Source of the DNA: Candidatus Sabulitectum sp.
GTDB lineage: Bacteria > Fermentibacterota > Fermentibacteria > Fermentibacterales > JCC-6
Length of the DNA stretch: 41,031 nt
Assembly: GCA_029938555.1 (NCBI GenBank)
Contig: JAOZUR010000023.1
Span: forward strand, 1 to 41,031
Direction: 5' to 3'
Positions 28,842 to 37,316 of the stretch are shown here, in pieces; within the stretch, counting starts at the first letter, position 1, and every line of letters begins with the position of its first letter. Both the position numbers and the translations under genes were made by a program. The notes under the pieces were generated by a model. That model did not search any database. It worked only from the letters and a program-made list of their open reading frames with translations, and had not been told where the DNA came from.

Positions 28842-29267
28842 ATGAAGGATGATTTTAGCTTTTCAATGGAAGATGCAGAGGCCAGCATAGAGAAGAATGA
28901 GTCTGATAAGGAAATCAAGAAAAGTAATAGTAATTTACTTAGAGTAGTTGGCATTCTCAGTCTTTTAGCTGTTTTTTCTGTAGTAATTATTAGATTTTTT
29001 ATTATAAACAGCACTAAAGGTGAACCAACATACGAAATTCCAGTAGCTGATTCAGCTTTTATTTTTAATAACATTGAAATGCTGGAGATGCATGTTAGAG
29101 AATACGGTTATTTCCCTGGTGATATACAAGACTTTATAAATTCGTCAGATGACGCAAGCCTTATTGTAAATGATGACGGGTCATTTACATACACAGAGAG
29201 CGGTATAGTTTATAGATCTGACATGGGGCTTCTTGGGCCATCCGGTGGGAACGGTTCTGACCTTTAA
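28842..29267 (+). CDS. Single-TM protein with pseudopilin-like periplasmic segment
   Basis: About 45-aa charged N-terminus, TM 'LLRVVGILSLLAVFSVVIIRFFII', then 'NNIEMLEMHVREYGYFPGDIQDFI...' reminiscent of pilin 'xxYYxxxGxYP' segments. Confidence 0.55.
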   Translation: MKDDFSFSMEDAEASIEKNESDKEIKKSNSNLLRVVGILSLLAVFSVVIIRFFIINSTKGEPTYEIPVADSAFIFNNIEMLEMHVREYGYFPGDIQDFINSSDDASLIVNDDGSFTYTESGIVYRSDMGLLGPSGGNGSDL

Positions 29268-29329
29268 CTGTTATGTTAAAAATTGCATTGTTTTAGTTTA
29301 TTCGTATTCATTAATTGGAGGTTATGTAA

Positions 29330-31555
29330 ATGACTATTGCTCTTTTCCTTTCCATACTTGGTTCATGGGTTTCTCTGGGGGGTGACTCTTATTCAGCTCC
29401 TGAAATTACATTAGTTGAAGCTGATATGGATCATGTGGTTATTCAGTTGAATCTTTCAGGTTATTCTTTAGAAACCATTTCAGAGTATTCACGCTTTGAC
29501 GTTGCTGAATACGATTGGGATATGGATGCACCGATTGGTGATCCTGAACTGCCACTTATACCAGTTGTAATAGGCATTCCAGCTGGTTTGGAAGCTTCAG
29601 TTACTATGCAGGATTCAGAATGGATAAGTGCTGGAGACGGGAAACCATATCCAGTACAGCCAATTCTTATGGATTGTGAAACATCTCCATTGGTTTTTGC
29701 AGAGCTTTCATCACAGCTTCAAGGGGTTTATCCTACACAGCCATTGAATCTTGATAAGCAGGGAAAATGGGCTGGAGTAAACACAATTGTATTACAAATA
29801 AGTCCTTTTTCGTGGGATGAAACTTCAGGAGAATTTCAAGTTGCATCTTCAATTACAGCAAGGGTCGACTTCTTAGGCACAAGAACATATCAAACTTCTG
29901 TTAGGCCAGAGATTGCCAATATGCATGGCTCAATGATCATTAATTACGATGAACTTGATATAATGGTTGATTCTTCTCCTGTTACTATGGATGATGATGT
30001 TTACTTATGTGTAGTTCCACCTGAGAACCTTGAATCAGTAACACCATTACTGGCCATGGTGAACTCGCTCGGGCATCATGTAAATGTAATTGAGATAGAA
30101 CCTGGGCTGAATAGTTATCAGGTAGCGTTAGCTATAAAAGATGTTTACCAGGAAGGTATTACCCGTTTTGCTCTTATTCCAGCCCGGCATCAGCAACTTG
30201 AATCAAAAAATTATGGTTCTTTCTACGGAGATTTTTACTACGCACAGATGACTTCAGATAATCTTCCAGATATTGCTGTGGGAAGATATCCAGGGAATTT
30301 TACACAGCTCGAGAATCAAACTGGAAAAACAATGTCTTACATTTCTTATACAGGTGAAGAGGGGCAACCTTCCATACCTACCAGTGTGATTCTTGCTGCA
30401 CACCAGGAAGATTATCCGGGTAAATATACAGCAAATAGTGAAGCTGTAAGAACTTGGGATTATGAATTGGCTGATATCGATTTCGAAACAGCTTATGCCG
30501 GTGAAGGTGGAAATGCCGCTGATATTTCTGCTGCTATAAACACAGGTGTTGGTATTGTTAATTACCGAGGTCATGGATCGGTTACAATCTGGCAGTGGAC
30601 AGGTGGATGGAACGCCGGTGATGTTTATGCACTTGTAAACACCTATATGCCTCCAGTTTTTAATGTTTGCTGCAGCAATGGAACCCATGATCTTTCATAC
30701 AACTGTCTTGGTGAAACATGGATGGATGCCCCGAATGGTGTAGGTGCCAGTGGAAATCTTGCTGCCAGTGCCCCGTCAGCCACAGTAGCAAACAATAGAA
30801 TGCAGAAAGTTTTATTCTGGCAGCTTTTTGATACTGGTAATACATGTGCAGGTGAGATGCTTGCGGCCACTCAGGTAGACCTTATTCAAACCCAGGGCGC
30901 GCCAGGTCTTGGCAATGCAAAAATGTACCATTGGTTTGGCGATCCATCAATGGACATTCAAACTGGTGACGCAGATGGCACGCCTTTTGCCATGGATTTT
31001 AGTGTTCCCGAAGCTCTTAATATCGGTGCTAATACACTTCAGCTTACTATTACATCCAATGGTTCACCTTTAGAGGGTGCTGTTGTTACCATAACAGATG
31101 GCGTGGGCAATCACCCTGATTTCCCAGAGTCATTTTATGAGCAGCAGATTACCAATAGTTCTGGCCAGGTCTGGTTGAATTTCACAGCACTTGAAGATAA
31201 AAACCTTTATTATGGCGTTAGAAAGCATAATTATGCCTCTGCAACAGGAACAATTGATGTGGTATCAACTGGAATTGAGACAGGGCAGAGTTATACAACA
31301 AATCTTTTACCGATAACCCCTTCTCCTGTTAATGGGCTGGCACAGATTTCATTCACATCCCCTTCAAGTGATCAGGTGAATATCAGTGTTTTAGATCTGT
31401 CCGGCAGAGTCGTTTCAACTATTCATGATGGTGCGGTGCTAGAGGGAGCAGGTTTTAGAACATTTGAAACTTCTGAGCTTTCCCCTGGTATTTATTTCGT
31501 TATGATGCACACAGCTCACACGACAATCACAAGGAAAATGGCTGTTGTCAGATAA
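29330..31555 (+). CDS. Gingipain-like C25 cysteine peptidase with T9SS C-terminal sorting domain
   Basis: 'LPDIAVGRYPG', 'GIVNYRGHGSVTIWQWTGG', 'PPVFNVCCSNGTHDLSYNCLGETWM'; CTD 'ISVLDLSGRVVSTIHDGAVLEGAGFRTFETSELSPGIYFVMM'. Confidence 0.82.
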   Translation: MTIALFLSILGSWVSLGGDSYSAPEITLVEADMDHVVIQLNLSGYSLETISEYSRFDVAEYDWDMDAPIGDPELPLIPVVIGIPAGLEASVTMQDSEWISAGDGKPYPVQPILMDCETSPLVFAELSSQLQGVYPTQPLNLDKQGKWAGVNTIVLQISPFSWDETSGEFQVASSITARVDFLGTRTYQTSVRPEIANMHGSMIINYDELDIMVDSSPVTMDDDVYLCVVPPENLESVTPLLAMVNSLGHHVNVIEIEPGLNSYQVALAIKDVYQEGITRFALIPARHQQLESKNYGSFYGDFYYAQMTSDNLPDIAVGRYPGNFTQLENQTGKTMSYISYTGEEGQPSIPTSVILAAHQEDYPGKYTANSEAVRTWDYELADIDFETAYAGEGGNAADISAAINTGVGIVNYRGHGSVTIWQWTGGWNAGDVYALVNTYMPPVFNVCCSNGTHDLSYNCLGETWMDAPNGVGASGNLAASAPSATVANNRMQKVLFWQLFDTGNTCAGEMLAATQVDLIQTQGAPGLGNAKMYHWFGDPSMDIQTGDADGTPFAMDFSVPEALNIGANTLQLTITSNGSPLEGAVVTITDGVGNHPDFPESFYEQQITNSSGQVWLNFTALEDKNLYYGVRKHNYASATGTIDVVSTGIETGQSYTTNLLPITPSPVNGLAQISFTSPSSDQVNISVLDLSGRVVSTIHDGAVLEGAGFRTFETSELSPGIYFVMMHTAHTTITRKMAVVR

Positions 31556-32465
31556 GAGCAAACTAACGCTTTTTGTTTTTCTTTCTCTGCTCCTGCAGGC
31601 AGGATGTGTGCTTGGAGCAGAGGATGCTGTGACATTTCCTACCTATAAAGAGGGGGAGGTTTCTTTCCCCTCTGATATTTCTTTACCTCCTGTTTTTTCC
31701 AGTAATGGTAATTATGGGCTTGTAGCTTCTGGTGATACTCTTTATCACATGGAGCTTCGCCATGGTAGAATTCATGGAAAAACACCGATTGCCGGTGAGA
31801 TTACAGCATTTGAAACCGGTTCTGGTTCAAAGATTTTTGCTGTTTATTCAAATCAGCTTGTATCTATTGAGGGTTTTTCTGTTAATAAGTCTGTTGAGCT
31901 TGTTTCTGAAGCTGAAATGATTACTGTGTGTGGCAATGACCCAGTTGTTTTGTCAGAAGATGGTTCTCTTTCGCTTTTCAATAGTGATTTATCTTTAATA
32001 GGAAATCATGTTCCAGATAGTTCTAAAATAACTTGTATTCAGGGATTTTCTGATCTTGTGGTTCTTGGGTATGAAAATGGGACTGTTGTTTCGCTTGCAG
32101 TACCTTCATTTGATATAATTGCTTCTGAAAAGATGAATGGTTCATTGATTTTCTTGAATAAAGCAGGAGACGATTTGCTTTTTTCAACTGAAATATGGAA
32201 TGAAGTTGCCGTTTGTGACCCTGCTGATTTGATTATTCAAGTAATGTTTACCTTTCCAGAGATACCTGTTTATGCCGCTTCAGATAGCAGCCTTTCTTGT
32301 ATTTATGCAGTATGCCCTTCCACCGGGATTCATGTGTGCATGGAGAATGGGGAAATAGCATGGAGCACAGATGAATTTGGTTATTCTCCACTTGTTTCCC
32401 TTTCTAAGGATTGCGAAACAGCCCTTGTAGTCTGGGAAAACAAGGTTGCTTTACTTCTTAAGTAG
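31545..32465 (+). CDS. Putative lipoprotein with beta-propeller-like repeats
   Basis: Lipobox-like 'FLSLLLQAGC'; periodic 'GNYGLVASGDTLYHMELRHGRI' blade motifs. Confidence 0.6.
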   Translation: MSDKSKLTLFVFLSLLLQAGCVLGAEDAVTFPTYKEGEVSFPSDISLPPVFSSNGNYGLVASGDTLYHMELRHGRIHGKTPIAGEITAFETGSGSKIFAVYSNQLVSIEGFSVNKSVELVSEAEMITVCGNDPVVLSEDGSLSLFNSDLSLIGNHVPDSSKITCIQGFSDLVVLGYENGTVVSLAVPSFDIIASEKMNGSLIFLNKAGDDLLFSTEIWNEVAVCDPADLIIQVMFTFPEIPVYAASDSSLSCIYAVCPSTGIHVCMENGEIAWSTDEFGYSPLVSLSKDCETALVVWENKVALLLK

Positions 32466-32485
32466 ATAAGATATTTTTGCAGAAT

Positions 32486-33337
32486 TTATTTTGGGATAAC
32501 AATTTCAGAGATATCAGAATCTCTCTGTATTGTAAGATCTAAATCTTCTGATGAATTCATTATTAGCACTTTTAAAGCTTCAGGGTGATACACTCGCTCA
32601 CCGTTTACTTCAGTAATAATATCCCCTTCTCGTAAACCGCAACTTTCTGCAGGGGAATTGTTTTCAACATCAAGAAGAAGAATTCCTTGTACTGGTGAAA
32701 GCCCAGAAGTAGCAGGCATTGCAGTTATTCCAAAAAGTGGTGTGTGCATACCTGCATCCGAGAGGAAAGCTTCTACCCAGAAGAACCACAGATTGCATGG
32801 AACCAGAGCCATGAGCTCACCTCTGCCGTCACCAGGGTTGTATGAACCAGTTACTATACCTGCTAGGCGGTCATAAGCATCAAATACAGGAGCACCCATC
32901 AGTTCGGATTCAGGAGGTGATGCTAAAAGAAGAGCACCGTCTGCAAGCTGTTCCATGGGAAATGTTCGAACTATAGATAGACCTGTTGGATGGTTAGATA
33001 TTACCATCAAGGCAGCCCCGTTTGCAGGGCTTGTGTTTCTTGGTTGCTCATAAGATGAAAAAATTTCTTCGTGGAATATCATAACAGAAAGACCCATATC
33101 ACGAAAGTTAAACACTGAGTCCGGAAAGAGTCTTGTACCATTTTTGATCACAAAAACACTAGAATTTTCAGTGAAAGCAAAAAGGGTAACTACATGGCTT
33201 GGGGAAACCGCAACTCCACTGCAGACTTCCACAAAACTGTTTATCTCTGATTCTCGGCCAATTGAAACCGCTGGCGATTCAAAAAGAGATGGAAAAAAAC
33301 CAGATGCTACAAGTGTTATTAGAAAGAAACTAGTCAT
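32486..33337 (-). CDS. Secreted trypsin-like fold plus PDZ protein (DegS/HtrA-like, apparently catalytically degenerate)
   Basis: Protease-like 'CSGVAVSPSHVVTLFAF', 'RDMGLSVMIF', 'ESELMGAPVFDAYDRLAGIVTG'; PDZ 'GILLLDVENNSPAESCGLREGDIITEVNGERVYHPEALKVLI'. Confidence 0.7.
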   Translation of the reverse strand: MTSFFLITLVASGFFPSLFESPAVSIGRESEINSFVEVCSGVAVSPSHVVTLFAFTENSSVFVIKNGTRLFPDSVFNFRDMGLSVMIFHEEIFSSYEQPRNTSPANGAALMVISNHPTGLSIVRTFPMEQLADGALLLASPPESELMGAPVFDAYDRLAGIVTGSYNPGDGRGELMALVPCNLWFFWVEAFLSDAGMHTPLFGITAMPATSGLSPVQGILLLDVENNSPAESCGLREGDIITEVNGERVYHPEALKVLIMNSSEDLDLTIQRDSDISEIVIPK

Positions 33338-33343
33338 AATCTG

Positions 33344-33802
33344 TTAGAAAGTAGATACAGAAGATGGTCTTGAATAAGCAACAACTGGTGCTGGAGCATA
33401 TTGTATATCATTCTTTTGAATAGAGATTGTTTCCATGGAATTGCCCCTTAAATGAGATTCATCAGGTCCTGTGAAGTTTTGAAGAATTAAAACCAGTGCA
33501 GCAGCAAAAGGAATAACAGCGGCAATTTTCCAACTAGGCAAATGGAATTTCTTTTGTGGGGATAAAGTCGAGCTGTCATAATTCCCTGAAGCTAGTCTTC
33601 TTTGAATACTTTCAAGAAGATCAGCTGAGGGTTCTGGTTCTACAATTTTTTTTACTTGTTGGCTAATTGATTTGTTATAATGATATATTTTCTCACAAGA
33701 AGCACATCCGTTGATGTGAAAACGAAACAGTTGATTCTCTTCGGGTGTACATTGATTATCAATTACAGAATCCATTAAAAGCAGTGCATTTTTGCATTTC
33801 AT
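33344..33802 (-). CDS. Zinc-finger anti-sigma factor with one TM helix
   Basis: 'MKCKNALLLMDSVIDNQCTPEENQLFRFHINGCASCEKI' (HxxxCxxC ZAS motif), TM 'WKIAAVIPFAAALVLIL'; ATGA overlap with the sigma factor stop. Confidence 0.82.
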   Translation of the reverse strand: MKCKNALLLMDSVIDNQCTPEENQLFRFHINGCASCEKIYHYNKSISQQVKKIVEPEPSADLLESIQRRLASGNYDSSTLSPQKKFHLPSWKIAAVIPFAAALVLILQNFTGPDESHLRGNSMETISIQKNDIQYAPAPVVAYSRPSSVSTF

Positions 33803-34392
33803 TTCCACATCTCCCATACATCTTCAAGAGATTCACGAAGGTTTGTTCGAGCTCTGTTAATTCTGGATTTTACGGTTCCAATTTTTATGTTAAGAATTTC
33901 TGCAATTTCTTCATAAGAAAAACCCTGTTTCTCACGGAGCATAAAGGGCTCTCGATAGTGCATTGGCAGACCGTTAATGGCTTCCTCGATGCTTGCACCT
34001 AATTCTCTTCGCCCTTCCCGGTAATGTGGAGTCATTTTTGCAGAGCCTTTAAGAACTACTTTATCAAGAGAAACCATAGACCAGCGGGAACGGCGTCTCC
34101 ATTCCTTTTTTGCCAAATTACTTGCAATGGTGTATACCCAAGTAATAAGCGGTCGTTCGGGATCATAGTTGTTTCTGTATTTATAGACTCGGCAGAAGGT
34201 CATTTGAAGCTGTTCTTCAGCATCTTCTTCACTTCCAAGCATACGAATAAGATATGAAAAAAGTGGGCGTTGAAATCTTTTAACCACATGGCTGAAAGCA
34301 TCTTCATCACCAGCGCAAAGGTCAATCATTAATTGTGAATCCGACCTTGGATCTTTTATGTTTTTTTTCTTCACCACATTTGTCCTTAGCAT
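33799..34392 (-). CDS. ECF-subfamily RNA polymerase sigma factor
   Basis: Region 2 'DAFSHVVKRFQRPLFSYLIRMLGSEEDAEEQLQMTFCRVYKY' and region 4 'LPMHYREPFMLREKQGFSYEEIAEILNIKIGTVKSRINRARTNLRE'. Confidence 0.93.
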   Translation of the reverse strand: MLRTNVVKKKNIKDPRSDSQLMIDLCAGDEDAFSHVVKRFQRPLFSYLIRMLGSEEDAEEQLQMTFCRVYKYRNNYDPERPLITWVYTIASNLAKKEWRRRSRWSMVSLDKVVLKGSAKMTPHYREGRRELGASIEEAINGLPMHYREPFMLREKQGFSYEEIAEILNIKIGTVKSRINRARTNLRESLEDVWEMWK

Positions 34393-34502
34393 GCGTCCTC
34401 CATGGTTGTAGAAATCTAAACATATCTACCCCACAGAGTGGTATTTGTTCCCGAAGAGCTTGAGGTTGACTGCAACCTACTCAATTCAGCAGAATAGGCA
34501 CT

Positions 34503-36392
34503 ATGAAGAATAATATATATATCAGAATTCTTGCCATGGCCAAACCTTATAAATGGCGGGTAGTACTTGCGCTTTTTTTCGCTTTGATTTTTGCTGCATC
34601 CAGTGGAGCAACACTGGCAATGCTTCTTCCAATATTTGATGATGTACTTGGTGCAAACTCAGATACACCTTCTACTCTTGGTCTTAAACAGGCAATGTCG
34701 CAAACTTTTATACCTCAATTTGAAAGTTTTACCAGTTCCATAACCACAGGTGATTCTTCTTCAATCATAGAAAATGCGAAGGCATTGCCAGACGCTTTTC
34801 TTGATGGAATTCATGAATCATCTCCTTCGCAGGCTCTTCTTGCAGTGATAATTACTTTAATTTCTTTAATTTTCATAAAGAACATAGCTTTTTTCTTTCA
34901 AACATTTTTTATTGCTTCTGTTGAAGAGGGAATGTTAAGAGATTTACGAGTTAAGGTTTATTCACATCTTTTGAAATTAGATCTTGGTTACTTTGCGCGA
35001 AGTCGATCAGGCGAGTTAACTACTCGTATTACAGCAGATGTTGTACGCATAAAAAGAACAGTAACAAATTCTTTAATCACCCTTGTTCGGCAATTTTTCC
35101 TACTGGGTGTTTACTTCTTTATAACTTTCTGGGTTTCATGGAAACTTACTCTTGTTACCCTAGCAGTACTTCCACCAAGTATGGCACTTATTTTACTTTT
35201 GGGCAAGAGTTTACGAAAAAAAAGTCACAGAGCTCAGGAAAAAATGGCGGATTTTGCCAGCTTTCTAACTGAAACTATTACAGGTGTTCGTGTTGTAAAA
35301 GCATTTGCCATGGAAAGCTTTGAAGAAAAGAGATTTTTGAAAAGTGTTAATGCCCATAGGAAATATGAAATCTCACTTCGTCGTATGAAGGCTCTTTCTG
35401 GGCCGATGACGGAATTTTTAGGTGCTGCGGCCGCTGGAGTTATTTTGTGGTATGGTGGTAATGCTGTAATTGAAGGTACTGGGATGTCACCAGGAAAATT
35501 TATGGTATTTCTTGCTGCGGCCCTTAGCATGATGGATCCTGCAAAAGGTATAAGTAAAACTTATGCTTCGATTCAGGCTGGACTGGCTGCCGGAGAAAGA
35601 GTTTTCTCTGTAATTGATACTGCTCCTGCCATTGTTGAGTACAGTTCTGCAATTATACCTGAAAAATTATCTCGTTCTCTTCGTTTTGAAAATGTTTCTT
35701 ATGGGTATAATCCTAAAAAACCAGTATTGAAAAACATTAATTTAGAGATATCTATTGGTGAAATAGTGGCCTTGGTAGGTCCAAGTGGCGGCGGCAAGAG
35801 CACTCTGGCAGATATGATTCCTCGCTTCTATGACCCCGATGATGGTCGTATTCTATTTGATGGAATTGATTTAAGAAAGCTATCTATTACAGGGTTACGA
35901 AGTCAGCTGGGGGTTGTTACTCAGGAAACCGTTTTATTCAATGATACCGTTTTTAATAATATAGCTTACGGTGATCCTTCAATATCTATGGAGCAGGTAG
36001 TTAAGGCTGCAGAAGTTGCTAATGCACTTGAATTTATCGAAATCATGCCTGATGGATTTGAAACAATCATTGGTGAAAGAGGTGTAACTCTTTCTGGCGG
36101 ACAGCGACAGAGACTTGCTATTGCAAGAGCTGTTTTAAAAAATCCTCCAATTCTTATCTTTGATGAGGCCACAAGCGCTCTTGATACTAAAAGTGAAAAA
36201 CTTGTTCAACAAGCTATTGATGGACTTGTAAAGGGAAGAACATCACTGGTTATCGCTCACAGATTAAGCACAATTAAAAAAGCTACTCGTGTTTTATACC
36301 TTGAGGACGGTAGGATTCTTGAAGAGGGGACCCACCAAGATCTTCTAGCGCTAAAAGGTAAATATTATTCTTTATGGAAGATGCAATTCTAA
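34503..36392 (+). CDS. MsbA-like ABC transporter (permease-ATPase fusion)
   Basis: TM domain plus 'VALVGPSGGGKSTLADMIPRFYDP', 'TLSGGQRQRLAIARAVLKNPPILIFDEATSALDTKSE'. Confidence 0.92.
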   Translation: MKNNIYIRILAMAKPYKWRVVLALFFALIFAASSGATLAMLLPIFDDVLGANSDTPSTLGLKQAMSQTFIPQFESFTSSITTGDSSSIIENAKALPDAFLDGIHESSPSQALLAVIITLISLIFIKNIAFFFQTFFIASVEEGMLRDLRVKVYSHLLKLDLGYFARSRSGELTTRITADVVRIKRTVTNSLITLVRQFFLLGVYFFITFWVSWKLTLVTLAVLPPSMALILLLGKSLRKKSHRAQEKMADFASFLTETITGVRVVKAFAMESFEEKRFLKSVNAHRKYEISLRRMKALSGPMTEFLGAAAAGVILWYGGNAVIEGTGMSPGKFMVFLAAALSMMDPAKGISKTYASIQAGLAAGERVFSVIDTAPAIVEYSSAIIPEKLSRSLRFENVSYGYNPKKPVLKNINLEISIGEIVALVGPSGGGKSTLADMIPRFYDPDDGRILFDGIDLRKLSITGLRSQLGVVTQETVLFNDTVFNNIAYGDPSISMEQVVKAAEVANALEFIEIMPDGFETIIGERGVTLSGGQRQRLAIARAVLKNPPILIFDEATSALDTKSEKLVQQAIDGLVKGRTSLVIAHRLSTIKKATRVLYLEDGRILEEGTHQDLLALKGKYYSLWKMQF

Positions 36393-37316
36393 ATGTCCGG
36401 TAATCTTCTTGTCAGACTTCACTCACTTGGAGATGTGGTACTTGCTTCAGGTACAGCCGTTTCAATGGCAAAACATAAGCAGGTTACCTTTGCCACAAGA
36501 GCAGTATATGAACCGATAGTTAGACGAATTCCAGGCAAAGTTAAGTCGGTTCCTTTCAATGGTAGCTGGAGAGATCTTAGGAAATCCAGTGAAGGTTTTG
36601 AAACCATTGTTGATTTGCAGAACAATCTTACCACAAAGCTTGCATTTGCTGGGAAAAAGGTTAGCAGATTTCGATTCAGCCGCAGATTAAGAAGAAAAGT
36701 TCTTTTAGGTGCAAAAGTGAAAATGCCATGGAGAGCGGAAGAATATTTACGAACCTGGTCAGACCAGGGAGATCCAACTCCGGTTCTATCAAGATTTAAT
36801 GAGCCAGATTCAGATGTTTTTACAGTTGGAATTGTAGCAGGTGGTGGATGGCCTATGAAATCGATTCCCCATGGGGTTGTTATTGAGCTATCCCGCCTTT
36901 TCTGTGACATCTCTCATGCTAGAGTTTTGATAATGGGTGATTCTTCTGACTTGCCATTAACTGAGTACATAGTAAATCAGTGTGGATATAGGAATGTAAA
37001 AACCATTGCCGGTGAAGGCGGGGTATCACAACTGATAAACAGAATTGAAAAACTTGATTTACTAATTTCACCAGATTCAGGCCCTGCGCATCTTGCAATG
37101 GCTTTAGGTGTGCCGGTACAAGTTGTTTTTACATCTACTTCTCCATCTCTTGGTTTCTGGGCTGAAGATTTTGAAGGTGCTTTTATGGTTAATCCAATTT
37201 TGTGCAGACCCTGTCACAGACACGGTGGAAAAAAGTGCTCTACAGGAGATCAGCAATGCAGAAGAATGCTTGTTCCAAGAGAAATGTATCAGGAGGCAAT
37301 GTGTCTGGTGCATTAA
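36393..37316 (+). CDS. Glycosyltransferase family 9 (heptosyltransferase-like)
   Basis: 'LLVRLHSLGDVVLASGTAVSMAKH', 'ISPDSGPAHLAMALGVPVQVVFTSTSPSLGFW'. Confidence 0.85.
   Translation: MSGNLLVRLHSLGDVVLASGTAVSMAKHKQVTFATRAVYEPIVRRIPGKVKSVPFNGSWRDLRKSSEGFETIVDLQNNLTTKLAFAGKKVSRFRFSRRLRRKVLLGAKVKMPWRAEEYLRTWSDQGDPTPVLSRFNEPDSDVFTVGIVAGGGWPMKSIPHGVVIELSRLFCDISHARVLIMGDSSDLPLTEYIVNQCGYRNVKTIAGEGGVSQLINRIEKLDLLISPDSGPAHLAMALGVPVQVVFTSTSPSLGFWAEDFEGAFMVNPILCRPCHRHGGKKCSTGDQQCRRMLVPREMYQEAMCLVH

Noticed and set aside
30254-30688. 144-aa minus-strand ORF inside the C25 protease gene
   Set aside because: Shadow ORF; the plus-strand frame has clear C25 motifs.
36419-36910. 163-aa minus-strand ORF inside the GT9 gene
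   Set aside because: Antisense to a gene with intact GT9 motifs; no independent support.
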